64,000 nucleotides of DNA from Atherinomorus stipes (taxonomy: Eukaryota; Chordata; Actinopteri; Atheriniformes; Atherinidae). A program made the translations under genes and the position numbers. The notes below the pieces were generated by a model. The model worked only from the letters and a program-made list of their open reading frames with translations. It ran no database searches and was not told where the DNA came from. The stretch spans positions 372,001 to 436,000 of the forward strand of contig JALJCO010003102.1 in the NCBI GenBank assembly GCA_023101725.1, in the 5' to 3' direction. Every line of letters starts with the position of its first letter. Position 1 is the first letter of the stretch. Positions 25,673 to 36,345 of this stretch are shown in pieces.

Positions 25673-28600
25673 ATGGCTAAATCAGCAGAAAGTATGGGAG
25701 ATACACTGGAGACAAGATCAAAAGTTTCTGCTTCATCACGTTCAAGTCAGCTTACCTCATCTTCTACAGCTGCTGCTAGAGCAAGAGCAAAGGCTGAAGC
25801 TGCACGTGTCAAACTCGCTTTTGCACAAGAGGAAGCTCACATCCTGAAACAACAGGCTGAACAGCTGAAAATGAAAGCAGACCTGGATGCTGAATTACAT
25901 GTACTCAAAACAAAGAAGGCAGCTGCAGCAGCACTAGCGGAGGCTCAAGCTTGGGAGATGTCCATGCAAGAAAGTGGAGACCCACAACAACCTCAACTAG
26001 ACAACATGCCAGCAGTCAACCCTGCCGAACGAACACGAGAGTATGTAGAGCAACATTCGGAACTCAGTTTGGATTCGCAGATTCCGCAGTCACATCCAAC
26101 AGAACTCCCGTCTTCTTCAGTGCCACATCCTACTGTGGTAACTGAGCCTGCATCAAAGTCTTACAGAGAACCAACCTCTCTCCAGCACAGTGAGTACAGC
26201 AGTCAAGTTTTTGCACCCTTGCCCTTTAACTACGCCACACAAATGACACAGACCAGTCATCCTTTAAGCCCTAAGAGGGAGCCATACAGCTTAGGTCGAG
26301 CAGAACCACCAGGCAGCAATTATCAACGGCTTCATCCAAAAGTTGAAGTATTTGCTCCCAGACCAGTAACAGGCAGTTACACTGATACCTCGGACCTGGC
26401 AAAATACTTGATGCGGAAAGAGATGGTGAGCTCTGGTTTGTTAAAATTCGACGACCAACCAGAAAACTACTGGGCTTGGAAAGCTTCATTCAAAAGTGCA
26501 GTTCAAGATCTTAGTTTGTCATCTCAAGAAGAGCTGGATCTACTTTCCAAATGGCTCGGCCCACAGTCTGCTGCCCAGGCAAAAAGAATCAGAGCAGCAT
26601 ACATTCACAACTCAAGTGCAGGTCTTCAGATGGTGTGGCAGAGGTTAGAGGAGTGTTTTGGTGCACCAGAAATCATTGAGCATGCGCTGCTAAAGAAAAT
26701 AGAAGATTTCCCAAGACTAACAAACAAAGATAATCGTCGCTTAAGGGAGTTGGGGGATCTGTTGCTGGAACTTCAAGCGGCAAAAGCCAATGGTTTTCTT
26801 CCGGGTCTCTCACACCTTGACACACCACGCGGAGTAAATCCGATCTTGACAAAGCTCCCATACAACCTTCAGGAAAGATGGATGACAACTGCCTCGAAGT
26901 ACAAGAAAGATAATGCAGTGTCTTATCCTCCATTCTTATTCTTTGTCAGTTTCGTGAATGAGGAAGCCAAGACCCGTAATGACCCTAGTTTCTCTTATAT
27001 TACTGGGACCAACACTACTGACCCTCGACCAGAGAAGATAGTCAAACATAAATACCAAACCCCCATTTCAGTCAGGAAGACTGAGGTCTCAAGTGTTGTT
27101 GGAAGCCTGAGCACAGCTCCAGACAAAAATGCCATAGACCCAAACAAACAATGTCCACTACATGCTAAGCCACACCCTCTCAGGAAATGTCGCCTGTTCA
27201 GGAGTAAGACTTTAGAGGAAAGAAAGGCTCTTTTGAAAGACAAACACATTTGTTTCAAGTGTTGTTCTTCGGTCCACCACATGGCCAAAGATTGCAACAC
27301 AGCTGTACTATGTACAGTGTGCAGCAGTGACAGACACACAACAGCACTACATCCTGATCCCATTCCACTCAGACATGAAGACTCCATCGCGGCCGAAGAC
27401 CATGGCGGGGAGCAGACAAACTCAAATGCTCCTGATGTGACGTCAAAGTGTACGGAAATATGTGGAGGCTCAATCAATGCAAGATCATGCTCCAAGATAT
27501 GCTTGGTCAGAGTGTATCCTGCAGGCCAAATGGAAAAAGCAGTGGAGATGTACGTCGTTCTAGATGAGCAAAGCAACCGCTCACTGGCCAAAACAGCCTT
27601 TTTTGACCTGTTTAACATTGAAACAAATCTCGAACCATATACACTCAAGACATGTTCTGGTGTTGCTGAAGCAGCAGGGAGACGTGCCAACCACTTCATT
27701 GTTGAATCTCTAGATGGCACAACACAGCTTCCCTTGCCAACTCTGATAGAGTGTGACATGATACCTGATGACAGAACAGAAATACCATCGCCAGAGGTTA
27801 CTCGTTACTACCCGCACCTCCAGTCAGTTGAAGGTAAAATACCAGAAATCAATCCAGATGCTGAAATCCTCCTACTCCTTGGCAGAGACATTTTACGTGT
27901 GCACAAAGTCAGAGAACAGCATAATGGACTCCACAACCAACCATACGCTCAACGACTTGACCTTGGTTGGGTAATTGTGGGAGAAGTTTGTCTTGGAGAG
28001 GTGCATAAGTCAGCCAGCGTTGGTGTCTACAGGACCAATGTTCTACAAAATGGAAGACCCTCAATTTTGAAAACATGTCCCAACAGCATAAAAGTCAAGG
28101 AGAAAATCAGTTGTCACACACCCAATCTGAGATTTCAGGACTGCACTCAACTCTTGCAAAGAAATACACCAGAGCTTGGGAGTCAGGTGTTCCAAAGAAC
28201 ACAAAATGATGACAAACCTGCCTTGTCAATAGATGACAGATGTTTCTTGGAGACTTTAGAGAGAGAAGTACATAAAAACAGCTCCAACATGTGGGTGGCG
28301 CCATTACCTTTTCGGCCACAGCGAAACAGACTCCCCAATAATCGCTCTCAAGCGATTAACCGTCTCTCTTCCCTTCGACGGACTTTAGACAGAAATCCTC
28401 AAATGAGACAGCAATTCATTGATTTTATGCAAAGAATGTTTGATGAAAACCAAGCTGAACCAGCTCCACCACTGGAAGAAGGTGAGGAGAGCTGGTACCT
28501 GCCAATGTTTGGTGTTTATCACCCCCGGAAGCCGGATCAGATAAGAGTGGTATTCGACTCAAGTGCCAAACATGAAGGACTCTCCCTCAATGATGTGCTT

Positions 28601-31504
28601 CTGAGTGGACCCGACCTGAACAACACCCTGGTAGGAGTCCTGATCCGCTTCCGCAGAGAGCCCATAGCAGTTACAGCAGATGTACAGCAGATGTTTTACT
28701 GCTTTAAAGTTTGTGAGAAACACCGCAACTTCCTGAGATTCATTTGGTATGAAAACAATGATTTGCAGAAACCACTGAAAGAGTTTCGGATGACCGTGCA
28801 CGTATTTGGCAATAGTCCATCACCAGCAATCGCCATTTACTGCCTAAGACGAGCTGCTCTGGAAGCGCATGCTTCCACTGATGAGGCAAGAGAGTTCATC
28901 ATGCGTAATTTTTATGTGGATGATGGACTTGCATCTTTTCCCAGTGAAGCAGAAGCTATCAACATTCTGAAGACATCACAAGAGGTGCTAGCTAAGTCAA
29001 ACATCAGACTCCACAAAATTGCAGCAAACAGCAACAACGTCATGCAGGCATTCCCTCTCGAAGACAGAGCTAAAGAACTGAAAGATCTGAATTTAGGAGT
29101 TGAACCACTACCTCCTCAAAGGAGTCTTGGACTCAGTTGGAACATTGAGATGGACCACTTCACCTTCTCCATTTCCAGAGAAGAGAAACCTGTGACCAGA
29201 AGAGGCATTTTGTCTACGGTAAACAGTTTGTTCGATCCTTTAGGTTTTGTGGTACCTATCACCACTGGCGGAAGAAACCTCATGAGAGAGCTTTCTGTTG
29301 AACAGTACGACTGGGATGCCCCCTTGCCATTATCAAAACAGAAGCACTGGAAACTCTGGAAAGACTCAATGGTGGAGTTAGAAGAGTTACATATTCCAAG
29401 ATCGTATGCTCCAGTTTCCTTGTCCACACAGACAACCTACAGAGAATTGGTTGTTTTTTCAGATGCATCAGTCATTGCTATAGCTGCGGTAGCTTACTTG
29501 AAGACAGTCTCCATGGCTGGAGAAAGACACGTGGGGTTTGTTATGGCAAAATCCAAATTGGCTCCCCGTCCGGCCCACACTGTGCCTCGCCTTGAACTCT
29601 GTGCTGCCGTCTTAGCTACAGAGCTGGCAAGCTTCATCTTGGACGAAATTGACATTGACATTCATTCAGTGAGATTCTATACAGACAGTAAAATAGTGCT
29701 GGGCTACATCTATAACACTGCACGCAGATTTTACCTGTATGTATCAAACAGGGTCGCACAAATCAGAAGGTTTTCCAACCCAAGCCAATGGCATTATGTC
29801 AACACTGACGAAAACCCAGCTGATCATGGGACTCGACCAACAGCTGCTGGAATCCTCAAGAGCACCAACTGGTTTACTGGACCAGCATTTTTAACAAAAA
29901 ATCAACAAGAGCAGAGTTCTCAGTCTGACACCTTTGAACTGGTGCATCCAGATGAGGATCCAGAGGTTCGACCTGAAGTGATGACATTTAGCACAAAGGT
30001 CACAGAGAGTTTGTTGGGATCACAAAGATTTCAGAGGTTTTCTACTTGGAAATCTTTGGTCCATGCAGTTTCCACTCTAATCAGAAAAGCAAGGAGTGTC
30101 ACCAAAGCAGATGTTGGAAATACAAGAGACAAAGATGCACAGGCAATGACCATCATCATCAAAAATGCTCAACATGATGCCTTCAAAAAGGAGTTGCAAT
30201 GTCTCAACAAAGGAGAACAAATCCCAAAATCTAGTTTTCTTCAAAAGTTGTCTCCATTCCTGGATAGAGATGGGCTGTTGAGAGTTGGTGGCCGCATTTC
30301 CTCAACTGACATGACCTTTGATGAAAAACATCCTCTGATCATTCCCAAAACACACATCGCCACACTGCTGGTCAGAAAGTATCATGAACAGTCTGCACAC
30401 CAAGGACGCCATTTCACAGAAGGTGCTGTTAGATCAGCTGGACTATGGCTGATTGGTGGAAAAAGACTTGTGTCCAGCGTAATACATAAATGCGTAGTCT
30501 GCAAGAGACTAAGGGGTAAGATGGAGAATCAGAAGATGTCTGAGTTGCCCTCTGACAGACTGTCTGTAGAGCCGCCATTCACTCATGTTGGCTTGGATGT
30601 TTTCGGACCGTGGACGGTCACAGCTCGGAAAACCAGAGGAGGGCATGCTGAGAATAAACGATGGGCCATCATGTTCACCTGCCTAAGCACTAGAGCAGTG
30701 CATATTGAGGTTATAGAGACTATGACCACTTCAAGCTTCATCAATGGCTTCAGGCGTTTCAGTGCCATAAGAGGACCTGTTAAAACATTAAGGTCAGACC
30801 GAGGCACAAATTTCATTGGAGCCTGCAAGGAGCTCAAACTCAACACAGAGGATTCAGAGGTACACACTTACCTTAAAGACAACAAATGCACCTGGATATT
30901 CAACCCCCCACACTCTTCACATATGGGTGGAGTGTGGGAGAGGATGATTGGCATCGCTCGACGCATTTTGGATGCTCTTCTTCTCAGGATGACTCCATCA
31001 CATCTGACACATGAGATACTCATTACTCTGATGGCAGAAGTTTCCGCCATTATGAACTCAAGACCATTGACTCCAGTATCTTCGGATCCAGACGCTCCAA
31101 CAATACTCACCCCATCAATGTTATTGACACTAAAGCAGGATACATTGTCTACACCCACGGGAGACTTTGATGTCAATGACTTTTCTAACAAACACTGGAA
31201 ACGTGTTCAGGGACTTGCTGATGCTTTCTGGAAAAGATGGAAGCATGAATACCTTGCAACACTTCAGACAAGACGAAAGTGGTCTTCTGAAAAGCCTAAT
31301 CTACAAGCAGGAGATGTTGTACTTTTGAAGGACTCTCAAACTAAAAGAACAGAGTGGCCTACAGGACTTGTTGTTAACGCTGTCTCAAGCAGAGACAGTA
31401 AAGTGCGCAAAGTGGAGGTTAAAGTATTGAAAAATGGTACTCCCAAAGTGTATCTGCGACCTATTTCAGAAGTGGTTTTCCTTTTTCGTACAGAAGATGT
31501 ATAG
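25673..31504 (+). CDS. BEL/Pao Gag-Pol polyprotein, uninterrupted
   Basis: This is a single 1943-residue frame encoding the proteins for self-copying through RNA. Residues 33-112 form an alanine/lysine/glutamate coiled coil. About 257-420 is the Gag region (DUF1759-like). Cysteine/histidine knuckles lie at 494-560, including CFKCCSSVHHMAKDC at 527. The aspartic protease region centres on D631. Reverse transcriptase starts near 942, with D1003 and Y1081-V-D-D1084. RNase H has D1264, E1308, D1338 and D1384. The integrase zinc site is H1571, H1576, C1607 and C1610, and the core triad is D1709 and E1756 after D1642. The DUF5641-like C-terminal domain follows. This order is that of BEL/Pao elements, and there is no env. 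The ATG has a good context (TCCATGG), 51 bases after the LTR. The lack of stops and the matching LTRs imply a recent insertion. Confidence 0.96.
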   Translation: MAKSAESMGDTLETRSKVSASSRSSQLTSSSTAAARARAKAEAARVKLAFAQEEAHILKQQAEQLKMKADLDAELHVLKTKKAAAAALAEAQAWEMSMQESGDPQQPQLDNMPAVNPAERTREYVEQHSELSLDSQIPQSHPTELPSSSVPHPTVVTEPASKSYREPTSLQHSEYSSQVFAPLPFNYATQMTQTSHPLSPKREPYSLGRAEPPGSNYQRLHPKVEVFAPRPVTGSYTDTSDLAKYLMRKEMVSSGLLKFDDQPENYWAWKASFKSAVQDLSLSSQEELDLLSKWLGPQSAAQAKRIRAAYIHNSSAGLQMVWQRLEECFGAPEIIEHALLKKIEDFPRLTNKDNRRLRELGDLLLELQAAKANGFLPGLSHLDTPRGVNPILTKLPYNLQERWMTTASKYKKDNAVSYPPFLFFVSFVNEEAKTRNDPSFSYITGTNTTDPRPEKIVKHKYQTPISVRKTEVSSVVGSLSTAPDKNAIDPNKQCPLHAKPHPLRKCRLFRSKTLEERKALLKDKHICFKCCSSVHHMAKDCNTAVLCTVCSSDRHTTALHPDPIPLRHEDSIAAEDHGGEQTNSNAPDVTSKCTEICGGSINARSCSKICLVRVYPAGQMEKAVEMYVVLDEQSNRSLAKTAFFDLFNIETNLEPYTLKTCSGVAEAAGRRANHFIVESLDGTTQLPLPTLIECDMIPDDRTEIPSPEVTRYYPHLQSVEGKIPEINPDAEILLLLGRDILRVHKVREQHNGLHNQPYAQRLDLGWVIVGEVCLGEVHKSASVGVYRTNVLQNGRPSILKTCPNSIKVKEKISCHTPNLRFQDCTQLLQRNTPELGSQVFQRTQNDDKPALSIDDRCFLETLEREVHKNSSNMWVAPLPFRPQRNRLPNNRSQAINRLSSLRRTLDRNPQMRQQFIDFMQRMFDENQAEPAPPLEEGEESWYLPMFGVYHPRKPDQIRVVFDSSAKHEGLSLNDVLLSGPDLNNTLVGVLIRFRREPIAVTADVQQMFYCFKVCEKHRNFLRFIWYENNDLQKPLKEFRMTVHVFGNSPSPAIAIYCLRRAALEAHASTDEAREFIMRNFYVDDGLASFPSEAEAINILKTSQEVLAKSNIRLHKIAANSNNVMQAFPLEDRAKELKDLNLGVEPLPPQRSLGLSWNIEMDHFTFSISREEKPVTRRGILSTVNSLFDPLGFVVPITTGGRNLMRELSVEQYDWDAPLPLSKQKHWKLWKDSMVELEELHIPRSYAPVSLSTQTTYRELVVFSDASVIAIAAVAYLKTVSMAGERHVGFVMAKSKLAPRPAHTVPRLELCAAVLATELASFILDEIDIDIHSVRFYTDSKIVLGYIYNTARRFYLYVSNRVAQIRRFSNPSQWHYVNTDENPADHGTRPTAAGILKSTNWFTGPAFLTKNQQEQSSQSDTFELVHPDEDPEVRPEVMTFSTKVTESLLGSQRFQRFSTWKSLVHAVSTLIRKARSVTKADVGNTRDKDAQAMTIIIKNAQHDAFKKELQCLNKGEQIPKSSFLQKLSPFLDRDGLLRVGGRISSTDMTFDEKHPLIIPKTHIATLLVRKYHEQSAHQGRHFTEGAVRSAGLWLIGGKRLVSSVIHKCVVCKRLRGKMENQKMSELPSDRLSVEPPFTHVGLDVFGPWTVTARKTRGGHAENKRWAIMFTCLSTRAVHIEVIETMTTSSFINGFRRFSAIRGPVKTLRSDRGTNFIGACKELKLNTEDSEVHTYLKDNKCTWIFNPPHSSHMGGVWERMIGIARRILDALLLRMTPSHLTHEILITLMAEVSAIMNSRPLTPVSSDPDAPTILTPSMLLTLKQDTLSTPTGDFDVNDFSNKHWKRVQGLADAFWKRWKHEYLATLQTRRKWSSEKPNLQAGDVVLLKDSQTKRTEWPTGLVVNAVSSRDSKVRKVEVKVLKNGTPKVYLRPISEVVFLFRTEDV

Positions 31505-31520
31505 TGGTATAATGTTTTAT

Positions 31521-31533
31521 ACCAGGCGGGGAG
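31521..31533 (+). other. Polypurine tract of the BEL/Pao element
   Basis: The GGCGGGGAG run ends directly at the TGTACT start of the 3' LTR. This is the expected primer site for plus-strand DNA synthesis and it fixes the LTR left boundary. Confidence 0.75.
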
Positions 31534-32130
31534 TGTACTGCTGCTGCTTATGTGTAATGGCTCAGCCGCCCCGCTAGGGGGAAATAGTGAGCTTGACACA
31601 GTGTAAGCCTACGTCAGCCATAGGAGTGCAGTGTCAGAGGAAGACAAAGCAAGTGGCAAACGTGGCTGGTGCAGTAATTTCTGGGGATTACATTTATACA
31701 GAGCACGGGAAATATATGCCTGTAAGTGTTTTATGAGTATTGGATTATAAGTATTTAGTGATGATAGAGGTCGAACCGATTCTTGTTGTACGTTGGGTTA
31801 TCGCTGTTATTTCGCGGATGCTAATCCCGCTAGCATGTCAATGGACTTTTCCATTAGTAGTTAGCATCGAGCTAGCGGGTTTGACACTAGTCATTTACAG
31901 TTTGTGTGTGCTTTAATTACTGACTCATGATTCATTACAAAGCTGTGAAATATGTTGTATTATGCCTTGTATATATTTTTCCTCATATGTATATCTTTGT
32001 TTATTTCAGTTTTACAGTGCCTTCGGGAGAAGGAAATAAATATGAAGACATACTGAAGTCTCATGCCTTCTTTCTGAAGAACTGTTAACTTTAAGCCAAA
32101 ATGAATCCAACATTCACGGAGGGCTGAAAA
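31534..32130 (+). repeat. 3' LTR of the BEL/Pao retrotransposon
   Basis: It matches the 5' LTR base for base by eye over 597 bases. It is followed by CACGT at 32131-32135, the partner of 25020-25024. The AATAAA at 32035-32040 is the likely polyadenylation signal for the genomic RNA. The polyprotein stop lies 29 bases upstream. Confidence 0.93.
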
Positions 32131-32718
32131 CACGTGATGTCGCTGTTCTGTCCGTATTCCATATTCAACCTTTAAGTATTTTCTTTGTTAATGAAGATAT
32201 AAATATTACGAAAACCATTGTTTTATCTTAGTTTAGGCCCATGTTATGGATTAGTTACCTCATTGTTGCATATTTATTTTTATTTTACGATCTTTTGTCA
32301 ATAGCGGCTGGTGCGGTCAAGCCATGTTGCTATCGTTTAAGTTAGTTAACGTTACAAAATGGTCATTTTTCTCGGCGCTAATGTCGTTGTTTTATAACGT
32401 GCTTGTGCCGATAACAGTATAAGAAAACCGGGCTGATGTCATCTCCTGTAGTCGCAGAGTTATGGAACGATAGTTCTATTTCATTCCCTCTCTAAACAAA
32501 ACTCCTCGCGCTCTTAGCAGGTCGAGTCCTAATGACAATTGTCAGTCAGGTGACGTGCAGGCCAGCTGACTGCAGTCATCCAGTATTTCACAGAACCACA
32601 GTAACCTACGTAACTTTCGTTATAGCTGGTGTTTACCTTTCAATAAGCCGTGGTATGCGGTGACAGCTGAATATGTCCATAGGCAAGGTTTACAGTGCAA
32701 ATAAATGTAAATAAATTC

Positions 32719-32756
32719 TTATTCTTCTTCTTCTTCTGCGTCTTCTTCTTCTTCTG
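32719..32756. repeat. (TTC)n microsatellite
   Basis: An imperfect TTC trinucleotide repeat with one GCG interruption lies between the two TTAA elements. Confidence 0.85.
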
Positions 32757-32825
32757 AATTGACAGAATGAACGCCGCTTTGGCGTAATGCTGCCCCCCAC
32801 AGTTTAAAGACGTATCTGCATTTAA

Positions 32826-33575
32826 AGCAGAACTCAGTAACTTCAGCTCGGGGCTCCCCCTAGTGGCGTCCTTTCACTGTCGTGTTCAACCCCCCCTTAC
32901 ACCCCCACAGCACACAGACGGCTTCTCTACCTGTCTTTCCTCTATTTTGATCCCTGATTATATTTCTAAGCTTTTACTAGCTTGTTGATGCTACTTTGCT
33001 GCGTTGGTAGCAGCACCTCGTCTCCCTCTGCTCAAAGCAAAGTCCTGTATTTTTTGAAACGGGACGTTTTACCCGCGATTTGCGGGTAAATATGCCGTGG
33101 ATTATATTTTTCTCTGGTGTTGGCGAGTAGCAGGTAAGAATACAAACTTTTATTTACTTTTTGCGGACGTGACAAGTGATTATTGAGCCTGAAGCAGTGA
33201 TGCTTCACCCGGCGCCCAGACAGCGCAAGCTACGTGAATCACTCTGGTCCAGCAAAGAGTTGGTTATGAGAGCCAGGAGCCGTGTTTAGGTGGTGTGAAG
33301 ATAAAGAAATGTTTTCTTCGAATTAGCGCTGGTAGTCTGGTTCAAATCAGAGCTGGAAGCAGCTCGGTAGATAGGGGACCTGAGTACCGTACAGCGGTTT
33401 CTGTTGTCGCAAGTTCTGCTCGGGTCGACGCAGGCAAAGTTGTTTTTAGCAGCTCGCAGGCCAGAGGCCCCGGCGGGAGGGGGGGGCACATTGAATCGCT
33501 CCGTAAACACTTTGTTTAGCCCCACGGGGATTCCGAAAAGCATTTATTGAGGTAAAAAAGTTACTGAGTTCTCCT
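32826..33575. mobile_element. TTAA-flanked DNA element (AGAACTCAGTAACTT ends)
   Basis: TTAA occurs at 32822-32825 and 33576-33579. The left end AGCAGAACTCAGTAACTT is matched by the right end AAGTTACTGAGTTCTCCT with one mismatch in 18 bases. The interior of about 750 bases has no transposase frame. The two overlapping frames at 33286-33543 on opposite strands have no family resemblance. Confidence 0.8.
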
Positions 33576-33693
33576 TTAAGGGTGTCCCATTTCGAAGTCA
33601 CAAAATAGCCCTTAACACTTGGTTTTGAGAGCTACTAGTATTGAGGGTTGAGCTTGAGGGTTAAGATTGAGGGTTAAGATAGGAATTGGACTT

Positions 33694-35660
33694 GGGCCAA
33701 AGAGTCGAACTTCAAAGCCACATATAGATCATGCCAGTGACACCTGGTGGTCAGTTGGAGTCATAGCAGCTATAATCCTCGGAGTGATTCATCTAAATTG
33801 ATTCATATTCCAACATAACATCAATCCATTCAGCCTTACACATTTCTTGTCTGTCAAATGATCATCATGTACACATGGAAGAGTTGAACACTTTGACAGT
33901 GTACCAGTAGTCTGGTAATGTGTTGTCCGATGTTTCATTAGCTTTTTACAGACATGATTTTGGATATAACACAAGTGCGCTGTGAAATACTATGACAAAA
34001 ATGTCAACATCAGTGTTTGGGAAATGTAACTGAGAGTCTATGAAAAGTCCCTATGCAACTCAGTGGAAGTAACCTGGGTAAAACCTGTGTTTACTACACA
34101 GGATTTGAAAATAATGCATGATTGGAAACTTCAGATGCATCACTGTGGAATACTTTTGCTGGAAACAGACTGAAAAACTATTCCACGTGTAGATAAAACA
34201 AATATGTACATGAGGGGGATTGTGCTTGTGCCACACTTTCTGATAATGTGACTTAGGTCAATAATATTTCTTGTGGGTGACACAAGATCGTTTTCTTCCA
34301 ACAGAATTCTCCATCCATTAAAGAGGTCTCAGTTTTCTCACAAGGTTGTAAAGCGCTGGGCACGGGGGAGGTTGTTTGTTGAGCATCTGGCCTCTCGTTT
34401 TGACAGCTGACACAGCGCCAAAGATTTGAATCAGTTACGTAGTTTCTGGTGTCTCACTGGCGCACATGAAGCCTCATACGTCATCAGTTACGTGATCGCA
34501 GAGATTCGATGGCGCTTTTGATGCACAGTTTCGAGTAGTCTGTCTCACTTGGCTGACACAAGCTCCGGAGTCTCAGTGTCAGACATCCCATCGGTTTATG
34601 TCTTGTTGCTGTGTGCTTATGGCTACTCTGCTTGTAGATTCTCCAGCGGTGCTGCCTCCGATTTTAAACACGCTGGTAACGATGTGGTACGTTAGTCATA
34701 TAGTCTTTGTTATGACTAAATGGGGTACAGGTGTAACCTAGCTGTCCCCATAGGTAACCAGCTAAGCTGCTAACTGTTTGGAAGGATTGCCCCCCCCCCC
34801 CCCCCCCCCGACAAGCTTGATGTGGTGATCGGTAAGCTTTGTCGTTTCTGGGCATGTTTTATTTCTTGTATGAGCGACTCATGTTTGTGTTTGTTGTAGG
34901 AACGCAGATCTACATGGCTAAACTGGGCTGGTGCAACTCACGCCACTAGCAGCACGGCTGCTGACTTCAGCTCCAGAGGAGCTAATTACAAGCGTACTGC
35001 TGCTTTGTTTTACTGTAAACTGTACTGACTTTTTACCTTGTCTGGCTGCTGCTCAGCCTGTCCATTTGTGGCGTGAAGAGCTGTTTCTCACAGCTGTTGG
35101 TTCTGCTGGACTGGACAGGAGCATTCTAGATATTTGCTCGTTAGACATCACAAAGCTTGCTAAAAACGTATTGTGTATTTCTTTCAGTCACTTTGTTTGC
35201 TTGTTAGCTCAGCAAACTAGAAACATGTCGGCAGTAATTCCAATAAAATTTGAGCGATTTGACGCTAGTTTCATTCGCTTAAGCCGCCATGTTTAGACTG
35301 AAATGTCGCTTCTCGTTGCGTCACACCTCAACCCACCTCAAAGCCAACGCTGATTGGACGTTCGTTTGAACTGCTCCAAATTCTCTTCAATGGAAAGTAG
35401 CTAGACTGATGAGCGAGTGAAAACCTGAAGCTCGCGAGATCAAGATGGTCTCACGAGGCTACTATGACATTGCTTTTGGTCAAACTTTCTTAACTTGGGG
35501 ATAAACATAAGATATGACACACCCAAAAAGGCTCTAACCATTCAACAATTGATTAGCATGTTATGCAACACCCTGCACAGGACTGAGTTAGGTTGCATTC
35601 ACACCAGGAAAACCTGGAGGACTTGGTTTGATGGGCAGAGAATGTTCACCTCATGTGGCT
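33694..35660. other. Intergenic DNA with unassigned repeat-like sequence; C-homopolymer at 34791-34809
   Basis: No gene was recognised. From 34370 to 35460 the style (tacgtcatcagttacg near 34478, captured exon-like blocks) resembles the interior of a teleost DNA transposon, but paired ends were not found. The 121-codon frame at 34931-35296 has no motif. Confidence 0.35.
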
Positions 35661-35664
35661 TAGA

Positions 35665-36343
35665 GTGCGTCCCAATACACCCACTGGCCCTACTTTTTGG
35701 CCCTACCCCTAAATTTTGCCCTCCTGTGAGCGCTGTCCCAATTCCTCTTTGCATGTACAGTAGGGATAGTGGACATAACAAGGGGTAGGGGGTATGAATC
35801 TAGCCCCTCAGAGTGAGGGACGTCAGATAGTGACTTGCTGAAAAAGGACCAGAGAAAAGTACAACAGCAAACTCTGGAGAATGACAGGACTCAGAGAAGA
35901 AAACTCACAAATGTACAGATTGCTCATCTGTTCACATTAGCCAGACTAGCCACGCTAGCTAGGCTAAAATACTGATGAAAAGCTTGTGAAGACTTTTCAG
36001 CAGTTTACAAGAGACAACAGTCGTCATGGTGACTTCTTCCCCGTGTGGTTATTTTGTTTATTTATCAACCGAAGCATGATGAATGATGAAAAGAAATGAC
36101 CGCAACTGTTAACTCTGCATTGTTGGTGGGTGTGTTGTTCTGGTGAGACGTATGTGCAAACGTCACTATGCTGTCACTTACATGCCTGAACGTAAATGCA
36201 GCAAGTGGTGTCCCAATTCCTAGGGAAGATTGCAATGCCCTACCCCTTGTGGCTTCAATTCGAGGGTGTAGCGATAGTGGGCGAGGGCTAGTGGTAGTTA
36301 GTAAGGGCTAGTGGTTGAAAGTAGGGGGAACATTGGGATTGGG
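35665..36343. mobile_element. Non-autonomous element with GTCCCAAT/ATTGGGA ends
   Basis: The left end (gtgcgtcccaatacac near 35666) and right end (acattgggattgggcc near 36331-36345) are imperfect inverted repeats. Sub-terminal pairs of ggccctac/gtaggg and ctagccct/agggctag occur in opposite sense. There is no transposase. It is related in style to the outer element at 24191-33693. Confidence 0.55.
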
Positions 36344-36345
36344 CC

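Larger units (their letters stand above)
24396..32171. mobile_element. TTAA-flanked DNA element (AGGTTGAATATGG ends), split by the BEL/Pao insertion
   Basis: TTAA lies on both sides (24392-24395 and 32172-32175). The terminal repeats start AGGTTGAATATGGAA on the left and end TTCCATATTCAACCT on the right. Without the insertion the element is about 665 bp, too short for a transposase. TTAA duplication is characteristic of the piggyBac and Kolobok superfamilies. An AG/AGG start fits Kolobok (5'-RR ends) better than the CCY of piggyBac, but this is inference. Confidence 0.75.
24191..33693. mobile_element. Outer inverted-repeat element hosting later insertions
   Basis: The left arm at 24191-24220 (gaattccaattcctg, then aaaccctcaatc) matches the reverse complement of the right arm at 33665-33693 (gattgagggttaag, then aggaattgg) over about 28 bases with few differences. 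Inside lie two TTAA-flanked elements, and one of these carries a BEL/Pao retrotransposon. Subtracting those leaves roughly 1 kb for the outer element. The ends resemble other GTCCCAATTCC elements in this window. The superfamily and target duplication are not determined. Confidence 0.6.

Noticed and set aside
26995..27759. 254-codon frame on the minus strand
   Set aside because: It lies wholly antisense to the BEL/Pao polyprotein, has no motif and is best read as a shadow frame.
34931..35296. 121-codon plus-strand frame
   Set aside because: It has no family resemblance and lies in repeat-like sequence without splice sites that fit.
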